From Lasiosphaeris hirsuta (Eukaryota > Ascomycota > Sordariomycetes > Sordariales > Lasiosphaeriaceae), in NCBI GenBank assembly GCA_030549175.1, contig JAUKUA010000003.1, forward strand, positions 4,898,001 to 4,962,000: DNA of 64,000 nt, given 5' to 3'. The position numbers were made by a program, and so were the translations under genes. This document shows, in pieces, positions 34,224 to 45,083 of this stretch. The notes beneath the pieces are model-generated. The model worked only from the letters and a program-made list of their open reading frames with translations, did not search any database and was not told the DNA's origin. Numbering within the stretch: position 1 is the stretch's first letter; the number at the start of each line of letters is the position of its first letter.

Positions 34224-34834
34224 TTACATGTCCTTGGCCACCTCGCTACCGCCGCTCGACAAAGTATCCGTCTTGGTGAGCTCGTCGTCGCCCTCTGGGC
34301 CGTGGAGTCTCTCCTCGAAGACGGGCTCGGGCTCGTTGAACTCGAACTTGGTCTTGAGGCTGTCTGCGCCGGCCAGGAAGCCACTGCTATTGGAACGGCG
34401 ACGGGCATTGGCAAAGTTGAAGGGCTCGTCGATAACCTCTTCGCCAGCGTTGCCCCTAGAAGTCGAAAATGTTAGCGTTGGCTGTCAATAACGGGCGGTG
34501 GGTATTTTGACAACACTCGATAGGGGCAAGGAAAACGCCTTGATGAACAACCACGACGAAAGCAAACAGAGGCATTGGTAAATAGGAGATAGTCAACCAT
34601 ACCAGTTACCTTTTCCGCCACCGTTCTTCTTGGTCTTCTTGGGATCGGTATCGGCAAAGCCGTTCTTGGCAAAGAACTTGGGAACATGGTCTCGGGGGTC
34701 GACGGTGCCCTCAGCCAGGCCCGCATGATCCTTCTCACCAAACTTGTGTGAGCGAGTCACTATCACCAGAGCAATACCTAGTTAGCCGGGGATGATGTCA
34801 CACGTTGGGAGCACCGAAGAGAGGGGCTCTTACT
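34224..34834 (-). CDS. STF2/TMA10-like small protein (ATP synthase-stabilising factor family)
   Basis: Three coding segments on the minus strand: a single base at 34834, then 34759-34603 and 34455-34224, for about 129 residues. The start codon is split: A is the last base of the upstream exon and TG opens the next, after a 74 bp intron. No other in-frame ATG precedes the conserved part. The reading MTRSHKFGEKDHAG resembles the MTRTNKW start of yeast Stf2, and the shared core GGKGNWGNAGEEVIDE plus RRRSNSSG matches its GSGKGNWGKPGDEIDD and RRGSN segments. The family is linked to ATP synthase stability and, in yeast, desiccation tolerance; I infer the same group but not the exact role. Intron 2 is 147 bp (34456-34602), longer than its neighbours. 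Acidic C-terminus. Confidence 0.8.
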
Positions 34835-34869
34835 CTTGATGGATTGTGATTGAAGTGGCAGGTGCAAGT

Positions 34870-34994
34870 CTGATGAAGAGACAGATAGGAGGTTGTTAGT
34901 TGAACTACCGGGCGACAGTCAGCGTCGCACAATGACAGTGATGCGGGGTTGAAAGGAAGATGCGCCTTCGAGAGTTGTGGCGTGACAGACTTAC
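34870..34994 (-). other. Probable 5' UTR intron of the STF2-like gene
   Basis: On the minus strand a GTAAGT donor (34994-34989) and a CAACTAACAACCTCC-type branch with ATCAG acceptor (ending 34870) define a 125 bp intron. The remaining 35 bases lead to the A of the split start codon. Inferred from splice signals only. Confidence 0.5.
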
Positions 34995-36978
34995 CGTTTG
35001 GACGCTCTGATGGGCTCGACGTCACAAAGACAGGGGATTCGAGAGTAGTATGCAGCACTACGTAGAGAAGCGGGAGAGATGCTGGTTGATCTTGTGTGGT
35101 AGAGAGGGATGGAGAAGTGGGATGGAAAAGTTGGTTGTGATTTAAAGGTCGAAGGGAATGGTGACAGGTTGGAGGTCGGGAGCTCCTGGCTTTTAAAGGC
35201 GATGAACACTCCATTGGATTCGATCAGGCGAGCAACCCCAATGGGAAGGGCAAGGGGGGCTGCGGTAATGCGGTACGCGGCAGTAGCGGGAAAGGCAAGG
35301 AGGCGCTGGACGACCATCGCGTGACTTGGGGATTGAACTGGGCTGACTGGGGGTGACTGGAGGAAGCTCGCCATCCCAGGCCCTGAAGCTCGCCAGAGCT
35401 CAATATAGAGACAGTTGGGACAGCTACAGCTCCCGCAAATGGATAGGCAAATGCTCAATTTACCCAAAGTGGGATTTGCACGTCGCTGCCGTTCCAATTA
35501 TCATATTTTGTGACCTCATTCGACCTACAATGCCTCTGCATTTCCCTCTAGAGCCCAGCGAAGTTATCCCTTCCATTCTCACCTCAGTCACCGAGTCTCC
35601 CCACACAAAGGCCATGGCTCATGGCGGGATGCGACCCGGACGCGTGTGACATCAGTCTCCACAGCAAGTCCCAGGGCCACTTACCCCCTGTCTCGCTGGC
35701 GAAACGCGGGGTATGGAGTACGGACCCGACCACCATGCCCCTATCAGACTAGCGGCAGAAGCCCGTTGGGCGCCGTTCTGGGGAATTCTAGGATGCTAAT
35801 TGGTGACAATTAGGGGGCTGATTGTCTGTGCTCACAGCTGGAACCTTCTGTGCAAGTGGAAACTCCCCGGTTTTGAGCTGTCTGCTTTCTGGAGCTGTCT
35901 ACTCTGTTTTGCCCGATAGGGGGCGCTAACCAATGTTGACCGAAATAGTTGATAAATTCAGGGGCACACGGGCATCACAGCAAGGCTTTGGCTTCATAGG
36001 TGAACAACCGTGACAACCCACAGACGGCTTGCTGAGAGGGGCATTGGAATGGCTCAGCTCTTCCCCACCAGCTAGCATGGATTCGTCATTCATTCCAGGG
36101 TCCATCAAGTCATCAGGTGGCCAGCCAAATGACTCAAACATCCTATGGGCGGGACCACAGACTCAGCCCTCCGAGGAAGCCTGAGGTATTCAGAGTGTTG
36201 TATGGGTGCAGCGTAGCGTGCACTACGAGGTATCAGCCCGTTGGGAGTTTGTCTACATCAGCGGTAAACACTTGGCTTGATTCCCAGATCTCGATGGCCT
36301 TGTGAATGGCGCTGGCGCTGTCTTTCGCGGAGCGGGACGCGCAGCGCTGGAGGAGTCATGCTTTCCGATATTCCCCTCCCAGAGAAGAATGGGGGCCCGA
36401 TAAGGAAACCAGCTCATCAGGTACGATCGGTTGATCGAGCAGCCATGAAGGAATCGCTTGTTTGAATTCCGTGCGTCATCGAACGTTTTCCGGGTCGTTT
36501 TGCTTTCGGTAGTGGTGGGGTCAACTGCTGGTCGACATCGGGGGTTTTCGCAAGTCGCAAGCCCACCTAGACGAGCCCACTTCTAGCGCAAGTCGACCTC
36601 TGACGGCTGAAGAATAATCAGCAATGGCAATACCATTGTTCAGCGGGGTAATCTATACGGTCTCTTGAATTCTCATTGCTAGCAAATGCACTGTTTGCGG
36701 GCTTTTGATAGGTTGCAACTGGGAAAAGGGTGTGGCAAGGCTTTGTAATGCAAACTAGCATCTCCGCTGCTGGTGCGAGGGGCTAAGTTTTTCTCATCCT
36801 TGCGCACATGTTGTTACGAATCGCATAGCAGCAACCCTGAACTTTCATTCCCATCAACATCCATTTTGACATTTCGGGACCGCGCCGGGCTACAACAACG
36901 GGATCACGCAAGAACAAGCTCCAACTTGAACACCAACCGATAGCCAGTTCCCCCTCGCCCAGGCGAAACCCGCCGAAA
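34995..36978. other. Gene-free divergent region between STF2-like gene and DRE2
   Basis: About 2 kb containing the promoters of both genes. Open frames of 60-170 codons on both strands lack conserved motifs. The STF2-like leader probably begins near 35100. I see nothing else. Confidence 0.4.
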
Positions 36979-38060
36979 ATGTCTCCCATCGTCATCGACC
37001 TCTCGGACGATTTCAACCCCACCACTAGGACCAACACAACCCCGCCTTCCAATGGCAACGGCTCCTCCGTAAACCGCACTCTGCTGCTCGCGCCCCCCTC
37101 CATCGCCGCACATGAGGAGCGCCTCAGCGCTCTCTTCTCCTCTGAGTTCGACCGCGCCAACACCGACCTGCATATGCTCGACCGCCTTGCCGCGGGGCTC
37201 GTGACGCTGCCTTCGGCCACGTACGACCTCGTCCTCGTACTAACCGACCCAGATGGCGCACGGCGTGACGAGGCCGCAGCCCTGCTCGCGAGCCGTGATG
37301 TCTGGTCGCGTCTGGTGCCGGCGCTCAAGCCCAGTGGCAAGTTGAGGAGCGAGGACGGGAGTTTGGGGTCGAGCAGCGGCGCGCCCGAGGCGCGGGAGGC
37401 GGTGCTGGCTGGGCTAGTGGCCGCGGGCGCCGGGGGTGGATTCACAAAGCCCGAGTATGCAGAGGAGGAGGCCGTGCCGCTGCGGTTTGGGCTGAAAAAG
37501 AAGACCGTTCCCGCTCCTGCTCTGACGCCCGCTCCGGTCGTTGCGCCTCCTGTTGCGGCGGCGCCTGCAGGTGTTGGCTTCATCGACTTTAGCGACGATC
37601 TTGATCTAGACGCCGAAGATGACGAAGATGATGCACTTATTGACGAGGATACCTTGTTGACAGAGGAGGACTTGATGAGGCCGATTCCGCAACCGGCCGA
37701 GTGCCAGCCGCAGCCAGGCAAGAAGAGAAGGGCTTGCAAGGACTGCACATGCGGATTGGCTGAGCGCATCGAATCCGAGGACAAGGCGCGGCGCGCCAAA
37801 GCAGATAGGGATATCAATGCGCTCAAGCTCAAGTCGTCCGACTTGAATGAGCTCGAGCTCGACCTGACGGTCCAGGGCAAGACAGGATCGTGCAACTCGT
37901 GCTACCTGGGAGATGCGTTCCGCTGTGCGGATTGGTATGTCACTATCCACCTATATCATCCGTAACTGTTTACTAACTCCTTGATAGCCCTTACACTGGA
38001 CTGCCGGCATTCAAGCCGGGTGAGGAGGTCAAGATTATAAACAATGTGGCACAGTTTTGA
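36979..38060 (+). CDS. dre2: Fe-S cluster assembly protein DRE2 (anamorsin)
   Basis: Exons 36979-37934 and 37988-38060, intron 53 bp, about 342 residues. The N-terminal 140 residues form the methyltransferase-like domain ([26 protein letters not shown]). A flexible acidic linker (residues about 190-240) leads to the cluster-binding CIAPIN1 region. First motif: Cys242, Cys253, Cys256 and Cys258 (C-X10-C-X2-C-X-C). Second motif: Cys305, Cys308, Cys316 and Cys319 (C-X2-C-X7-C-X2-C), the twin CX2C. The final Cys319 is assembled across the intron. The end, [13 protein letters not shown], is the family signature. DRE2 passes electrons with TAH18 in cytosolic Fe-S assembly. All expected cysteines are present. 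Confidence 0.95.
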
Positions 38061-38919
38061 TTGAACAGAGCTTCACTTGGTATCAATCATCAAATAAATG
38101 ATTGGCACTTTCTTTCCGGGGCGCTTCAATAGCCCAAAAAGTATAACGCGCCGAGTGCTGCCCCTCAAAAGAGGTCGGCTGATGTTATCATTTAGGAGTT
38201 GGGGATTCGGGGGTCGTCACTTCCGCATGCATTCCACATACACTTGCATTTGCAACGATTGCAACGAGACTGGTTAGGTAACCACGGCCTTGGGTGGTCA
38301 AGGATTGACATGTTTGAGAGTCCGGAAGAGCAACAGAATCTCATCAAACGCAGGCAAATAAAAGGGAATTCACTTGCTAAAACTTCAGACTTCCATCGTG
38401 AGTGATAACATTTCAAGGCCCTGTCTGGGCATCTAAAATTAAAAAATGACAATGTGTAAAAATTCTCTTCATCAGTAAAGGACTGAGCTGCGTGTATGTA
38501 TAAGCTTTACTTAACAGCAAGAGGGTGTCCCGTCGGCACCAAGATGTCACCCCTATTTTAGATTTGTGAAGTACCAAGTTCCCAAAATCAACACAACCTA
38601 TCACTAAACACACTGCATTCCCAACACGAAACACAGGAAATAAGATATACTTGATGGAAAAGGAAACAGTTATTTAAATTAAGAATCAATGTAGAAGAAT
38701 AATAAAAATTAATTAGCGGGTCAGGTGGTCTCGTATTTCCAAGATTATATCCTCCGCCTCTGGGCATAATTTTGCGTCAAAAGACAAAAGAAAGATGCTT
38801 CTTCAAAGAGCACACAAATGCCCAAACATCAGCATCTGGGATGCTGGCTTATCTGTGAAATCCATATTCCAGACGAGTGGCGCAAAAATGGAGCCAATCT
38901 TACAATTGGGTTATTGTTT
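38061..38919. other. AT-rich gene-free block
   Basis: This stretch is clearly richer in A and T than the flanking genes, most strongly at about 38430-38720 (for example AATAATAAAAATTAATTAG). It lacks coding features and adjoins a tRNA gene, a typical landing site for transposable elements. RIP decay of an old insertion is possible but I cannot show a parent element. Confidence 0.45.
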
Positions 38920-39012
38920 CGACAACGGCATGATTCGAACATGCGCCTCCGAGGAGATTTGATACGCCCGATAATTCGAGTCAAACGCATTAGACCACTC
39001 TGCCACGTTGCC
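38920..39012 (-). tRNA. tRNA-Ser(CGA) with an 11-nt intron
   Basis: On the minus strand the seven-base acceptor stem GGCAACG pairs with CGTTGTC (one G-U). The A box is GTGGCAGAGTGGTCTAATG. The anticodon stem TTTGA/TCAAA encloses an 18-base segment: the loop CTCGAA, an 11-nt intron at about 38964-38974, and one closing base. The anticodon CGA is at 38976-38978. A type II variable arm CTCC-TC-GGAG follows, then the T arm GCATG-TTCGAAT-CATGC (B box GTTCGAATC) and discriminator G. The long variable arm and CGA fix serine; tRNA-Ser(CGA) carries an intron at the same place in yeast. A run of five T lies about 35 bp downstream. Confidence 0.93.
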
Positions 39013-39566
39013 AGGCTTTATCCATGGTTCGTTGGAAGGGGCGAGGTTGCAATCCATCATAGCCGGAGCCGTTTTGCACGCGCTAAGAAGCGAGGTTGAC
39101 GGGTATTGCCCTTCATCGGAGATGCTCAACTAACTCGATTTGGGTCTAAGTTTGTTGCTCTTAGAGATTGCTCAGTAACAATTACCTTTGCATCTACGTA
39201 CGCGTACTCTGCAAAAGGTAAATGTGGGGTATCAAAGGCTCTGTATCTTAGTGTGCCCGACCTATAAATATAGCAAGAACTCAAGAGCTACACCACTAAT
39301 GCCACCTTGGTACGCCATAATACCCGTAAGGAAAGTAATGAACCACAGTGTACGTCAAATCCAATGGTTCTATCCGTCCTTCCCACTCATACACCAGGAG
39401 CATCGAGATCAAGTATTTACACATAGTATTTTAGTGTAGCAAAAGTATGCTCCTATCCACCAGACAATGTCCCTCTCATACGCCTTGGCTTGATTACCTT
39501 GACCCGCGCATAACGATAAGAGTTGAAATTCCACAGCGAAACGTAAATCAGACCTGTGCTGACCAC
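39013..39566. other. Intergenic between tRNA-Ser and KEX1
   Basis: 554 bp, probably the KEX1 3' UTR and the tRNA upstream flank. No conserved open frame. Confidence 0.4.
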
Positions 39567-41618
39567 TCATACCCTGCTGGCCTGGCCATTCCCGTGGGCC
39601 TTTTCTTTCTCATGATCTTCTTCGTCACTTGCCCCACCTACGCTATACCGGTCATCGTGAGCGGCATCTGTGGGGGTTTGGAGATGCAGGTCATCAAGCT
39701 CGCTCTCGTCAAAATCGCCCGCTTCAACATCCCGGTTCATCCGCTTATTCCGGAAACTCTCTAGCCCAGCGCCCCGGCTCCTATCCGCCGTAGCAAGCCT
39801 CCCAATGGGAGCAGCCCCATTCTCTGCACCTGCGAGGCCCTGATATCCCGCCCGGCGACGTCGATCGCGCCACACATAGTAACCCCAAGCCACAGCTGCG
39901 ACAGCAACAATAACTAAAACGATCTCACCCGACTTGCGGTAGGCTTGCCACTTGGCTGCATCAAGCTTGGCCTTCTCGGCCTCCTGATCCGCAGTTCCGT
40001 TGCCGGCCGCGCCGCCAACCGTGGTCTCGGGACCCTTTTCGCCATCGAGCCGGCTGTCTGTTGGTTGGCCACCGATACTGCTAATATCGACGCGCATGAA
40101 GCGGTCGAGCATGTCGCGCGTGCGGCGGGCGTAGTCAAAAGGTACCATGTGGCTGCTGTTAGAAAAGAGCACGTACGTCAGGTTGCGCGCCTGCTGCCAG
40201 AAGCCGGCCGGCTCGCCTTCAAAGGTCCAATCGCGCCGCGGAGCCCAGTTGCCGGGAGAGAGTTCGAACCCGCGGCCGCCGTTCCAGGCCATGTTGCTGA
40301 TGAACGACTCGGTACCCAAGTGGTTGCAGATCAGGTCCTCGGCGCCCGAGAAGAGGACGACGGGCACCTCGGTGAGGATGTCGGGAAGGAACTCGATCGA
40401 GGGCGGTGAGTTTGTGGCGCGGAACTGCGAGCCCACATTGCCGTTGCACTCCGTCCAGCCCGTGTTCTTGTTAGGATTGATGTGGAGTGCCTCAACAACG
40501 TCCTTGCGGCGTAGGTACGGCGTAACCGAAGTCAGGTCAGGGGGCCAGTTCATGCCGCATGACGGGTAGGTGTCCCTCAAGCGCACATCGTACATGTTGT
40601 AACACTGCAGTCTACCATCCGACCCAGGCGTTGCTGTTAACTGCAGCATGTTCTGCAAGATTGCCTCGCACGACGAGTGGTCGACGCTCGACTTGCTGAC
40701 GGCAAGGTCCTTCTGGCAGATTCGGTGCTGGACCTCGAGATTGTCGGCAATCTTGGTTCCTTTCTGAACCAGACCCTTCTCGTATGCAAACTGGAGATAT
40801 GCTTCATACTGCTCCTTTGGAGAGATCCACCCATTTCCAATGAGAAGGCCCATCAAATTCCACTTGTGTTTGGTGTTGGGGAGTTTGTTGCGTGCAAGGA
40901 TAGCTTTGGCGATGTAGGGAATGTGCTGGCCAGCGTAGGACTCACCGGCGATGTAGAGCTAAAACAGATGTTAGCAGGCGGATAGAGAGAGAGGAGACTA
41001 GATATAACTCACATCGTCGTGTTCATACTCGGGGAACAGATCGAACCACTTCTCTAGGAAGATTATGAACTGCCTAGCCATCTCGTCGAGTTCCGTAACG
41101 TAGCTGTCGGTGTCGACATAGCTGAAACCGGTACCAACGGGGTTGTCGACGAACATGATATTGGCGAATTCATTCCAAGACCCATCATTGTAAACTAGCG
41201 TGTTCTCGTCCTTCAGTCGGTAGGGGCCGATTTCCATCAATGCGCCATCTTCCGAGCTGCATCCAGGACCTCCATTAAGCCAAATGACTGTTCGTTGCTT
41301 GTTCGCGATGTGTTTGTTCTGGAAGTGCCAGAAGAAGAGATTGCCGTTGTGCTCGGGGGTAACCTCGATATGCCTACGCGCAAACAATTCCTTGTCAGTC
41401 TCGGCTCGACCCTGTCGTAAAACTGAGGGACGGAAGAGGGCAGCTTACCCGGCATGCATCTTCAGCAGAGGGCCTTCCGGCGCGCCTGGTAATTCATGGA
41501 CGAAATAGTCGCCGGCGGCGGGGCCAGCGACCGCCGGGGCAGTCCATGACAGAGTGAGGGCGGCGATGAGGACGGCGGGAAGCTGTTTCCAGCGCCCCGG
41601 CGATTGACCTCGGGCCAT
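39567..41618 (-). CDS. kex1: Pheromone-processing carboxypeptidase KEX1
   Basis: Three exons on the minus strand: 41618-41449, 41373-41013 and 40958-39567, introns 75 and 54 bp, about 640 residues. The N-terminus has a signal peptide (basic start, then [20 protein letters not shown]). The serine carboxypeptidase domain begins [19 protein letters not shown] and contains [15 protein letters not shown]. The catalytic residues are Ser184 in GESYAG, Asp385 in EDLICNH and His447 in SSHMVPFD. An acidic/Gly-rich linker precedes one transmembrane helix near residue 520 ([19 protein letters not shown]). A cytosolic tail with EEDHEKEK follows. KEX1 sits in the trans-Golgi and removes C-terminal Lys/Arg from KEX2-cleaved precursors, such as pheromones. 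Divergent from SFM1. Confidence 0.95.
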
Positions 41619-42761
41619 GGCGGACGAAGGGATTCACGGGTCGCGCGAGTCCCAAGACAACACGACCCGATGACGATTTAATCAAAAAGAAGAGCACCCC
41701 CAAAAGGAGTGACGGTGTTCGTTGGCTTCCTGGTGGCGCCAACTACATACGGTCATGGGAAGCAAAAAGAAGAGAAAATAGATGCGAAATTCGATGAGAC
41801 GGCACGAAATGGGAAGCGCAGATGTGTCCTTGACCCTTGACGTATCGGGACGGCTGATGTTAGTGCGCAAGTTGCGCGAGGTGGAGGCTGATGGTGCTTC
41901 AATCCCCTGCAAGCCCCAATGATCGCTGTGAACGGAGGAGCACAAAAGAGCTCCGCAGTTTAGCCTAACGCGCTGCAGGGGGGCCTAGACGGGGAAAGGC
42001 ACCACGACTTGCGATCAAGATTGTGGCATTCACTAACATCAACGTGGAAGGCCCCGGATTGTGCGGCCAAGCTGCGTGAGCACAAACGCGGGCCGACAGT
42101 GAAACATCTATAGCGTTCGGCTTGACGGCCGAGAGAAACTCATTGTTGCTATGAGTCGTGTTCAGGTTAAGATACATGGTGAATTGACCGTGTTTCACTC
42201 GACCAAGTTCGAGGTGTTCCTAGGAGATGTAAAAGCAGACAAAGCGTCGACAAACCCTTGCCGGATGGGGTTCTCAATAGCACGGATATATTATCAGCTC
42301 AAAGCGGTATAGGGAAAGTTCTTTATCGACCCTCATCTGGATAATCACATACATGAGCAAGTTCACATAGCGGAGAGAACTTGAAGCAATGGTCAGCATC
42401 GAAGAGGGTCCCGAGTAACTGGCTCGGTTTCGGGTTTTGCAGGCGCCCTAGGTCTTGGCATACAGGTGCAGGGATCCACCATGATCTAAACCCAAATTCT
42501 GATTCTGATCACGAATGCAAAAAAAGAATCTGGGCCTCCGCAGAACAGCCCCATAGCGCACGACACTAGAAATCGATTACTATATTTTGTTCGCCCATTG
42601 AACTAGGGTATCAAGCTCGTATTTCTCTGCTCAGGCCCGACATCAAACAGCTGGAAACCCGGCAGCAGCGATCCCCCAGCCGGTTACTTTGCTGCCCGAC
42701 GTCTCGCTGTGATCGCTGTGATCGCTGTGTCTGTGAGGAATTATTGATCCCGTCTTTCACT
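41619..42761. promoter_or_regulatory. Divergent promoter of KEX1 and SFM1
   Basis: 1.14 kb between oppositely oriented start codons. Short open frames only. An 8-base GATCGCTGT unit is repeated three times around 42710-42727, just before the SFM1 start. Nothing else seen. Confidence 0.45.
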
Positions 42762-43607
42762 ATGACTTCAGCCGGCGGCAAAACGTATATCGTTGAGCAT
42801 CTTGACGAAGAACTCGGGCCCTGGTCTGAGCTCGAGTATCTCGCCATCGCAGTCGAGTCGCACGATGCCGGAGCCAAGTTTTTCCTTTCGTCCCTTCCGC
42901 CGTCGTTCAAGGTTCCAGAGGCCTTGAACGCCGTTCCTTCATTTACCCCAGAGACTCGGAGCGTGGAGGAAATATATGCCAGCGACAAGTCACGAGTGTG
43001 CCTTCTGGATCCTGCTGCAGCCAAGGACCTGTCGCCCGAGGATGGGGACAGCTTTGATGTCTTTCTGTTCGGCGGTATCCTAGGTATGTTTCTACAGCTG
43101 AGAGGGGCCAAGTTAAATTACGGACATGTGTTGACATTATAATAGGAGATGACCCTCCTAGAGGTAAGAGGCCCCGTGCCTGCTGCGTTGGCTGAGCCGA
43201 GTCTGACAAGCGGGCAGATAGGACATCCGAACTTCGGAAGAAGGGCTTCGAGGGCCGCCGACTTGGGCCCAAGCAAATGACCACCGACACGGCAGTCCGT
43301 GTCACCCGGATGGTGGTCGAGGACAAAAGTTTGTTCAGTTGACCACCTAAATTACCTTCATGTTATGCCTAACTAAGCCCGCAGCTCGTTTGTTGGACGT
43401 GCCTTATCTGGATTATCCTGAGCTCAGGTTCAATGAGCATGAGAGCACCGAAATGCCGTTCCGATATGTGGCAGGCACGGATGGAAAGCCCATTATGCCC
43501 AAGGTAAACTATTTTCCAAGCGATACTCCAACACCCTGCTAACTCTTTAGGGCATGGTTGAACTCATTGGGAAAGATGGCGACAAGACCCTGGACGACAT
43601 GTTTTGA
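42762..43607 (+). CDS. sfm1: Protein arginine methyltransferase SFM1 (SPOUT family)
   Basis: Five exons, 42762-43083, 43146-43163, 43218-43328, 43385-43503 and 43551-43607, give about 208 residues, close to yeast Sfm1. Exon 2 is only 18 bases (six codons). The start TYIVEHLDEELGPWSELEYL, RVCLLDPAAAKDLSPED, and the SPOUT knot region GGILGDDPPRDRTSELRK and LGPKQMTTDTAVRVTRMV followed by EMPFRY match the family, which methylates ribosomal protein uS3 at one arginine with S-adenosylmethionine. Intron 3 (43329-43384) has a weak GTTTGT donor and is the least certain boundary. A 331 bp gap separates it from the dihydroorotate dehydrogenase gene on the same strand. Confidence 0.88.
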
Positions 43608-43938
43608 CCAAAAAAAAAAATGGACGGCATGGGGCTTTTTTGACACCGCCATTGATCTATTTCTGAGATATCAGAGCTCTTAAAACCTATAAAGTTAAGG
43701 TGATCCCGAGCAAGCAGCTCCGCTGCCTGATAATACCTCAAGCGGGGCCCTACTATAGCCGCTGTTATCTTATCTCAGTGAACCCATAACCCCGCCCTCA
43801 GCATCAAGCAAACCCCATCTGATAGTCCGAATCTGTCCCACATACCTACCTTATGAGTGTAGCACGATCACGCACATCAAGTGTATAATTCCTAGTATCA
43901 ACGTAGACAGAGGGGAGGAAGTAAGTGAAGAATCCATA
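43608..43938. promoter_or_regulatory. Short spacer upstream of dihydroorotate dehydrogenase
   Basis: 331 bp holding the SFM1 3' UTR and the promoter of the next gene. It begins with an 11-base A-run near 43610-43620. No gene. Confidence 0.5.
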
Positions 43939-45083
43939 ATGACGGAAGCACCCCCAACACTAGAGATCAACCCACCACTGATCAACTCCTCGAACCCGTG
44001 GGCCACAACCCTGGAAGACCTCAGGGCTTTGTATGCTCATCCGTCCACTGGCGCGGTCACAACGAGGACGTCTCTCATCAAGGGCTTCGGGCACGACCCC
44101 GCCAAACACTGCTACGTCTTCTTCGACCCAGCAACACACTCGTCGTCCTTGAATCCCGACCCGATCCACGCCGGCCTTACTCAAAACGCGAGTCTAAACT
44201 CTCTTGGGTACAGTCCCCTCACGCTGGAGCAATATTTGGGTTTTATCAAGACAATATCCGATGAACAAACCACGCCGTCGTCCAAGGGGTTCATTGTCTC
44301 CGTTACGGGGACTCCCGAGGAGGTAGCCGACAGCTACAAGCTGATTGCCAGTGCCAAATTGGCCGTTAATTTTCCATTAGTAATGGAAGTCAACCTAAGC
44401 TGTCCTAATATCCCCAACAAGCCGCCCCCGGCTTATTCGCGAGATGCTCTCGTTCAGTATCTGGAAAAGCTTCAGGACACGATCAACACCCATCACGAAC
44501 TACCACGGATACCATTTGGCCTAAAGACGCCACCTTACACGCACTTAACGGAGTACCAGAAGCTTATTGGTGCCCTCGAGAGTTCTGCGGAGTCTTCCGC
44601 TGGTGGTGTATCTCCTGTCAGTTTCCTTACGTCGACCAACACGCTTGGCTCGTGTTTGGTGATTTCCGATATCCCGGGGACGTTTGCCCTTCCGGGTTAC
44701 GGGATTGGAGGCATGGCTGGGGCACCGTTACGTATGTACCTCCGGTATTTTTCTCTCGTTGCTCATTTCATCGTCGAATTCTCTTGTCTTATAGGCTGGG
44801 TTACATTTTACCATGCTCCAGCACTACATGACATCTGACACAAGACATAGACCCACTTGCACTCGGTAACGTGGCGACATTGCGGCGCATGCTGGACGAG
44901 GACGAGCGGAGCGGAAAGCTAGGTCATATCCGCATCATCGGAATCGGCGGAGTCCTAGACGTCATTGGGTATCGTCGGATGCGGAGCGTGGGGGCTGCTA
45001 TCGTTGGTGTGGGGACTGGACTTGGGCTGAAGGGTGTAGGGATATTCGGAGAGATTGAGACGGCGCTCGAAGGGCAGTGGTAG
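43939..45083 (+). CDS. Dihydroorotate dehydrogenase, class 1A-like (cytosolic, fumarate type)
   Basis: Exons 43939-44731 and 44851-45083, with a 119 bp intron; about 341 residues. The TIM-barrel core shows the active-site loop EVNLSCPNIPNKPPPAYS with Cys in LSCPN, the FMN-binding lysine in FGLKTPPY, GIGGMAGAPLHPLALGNV across the junction, and the phosphate-binding IRIIGIGGVLD and AAIVGVGTGL. These are class 1A features (soluble, fumarate- or NAD-linked, as in Lactococcus PyrDA and yeast Ura1). No mitochondrial presequence or transmembrane helix is visible, unlike the class 2 enzyme expected in filamentous fungi. It may be an accessory enzyme or act in another pyrimidine-related oxidation. The intron is long for this window and might hide a small exon. 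Dihydroorotase lies 20 kb to the left. Confidence 0.88.
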
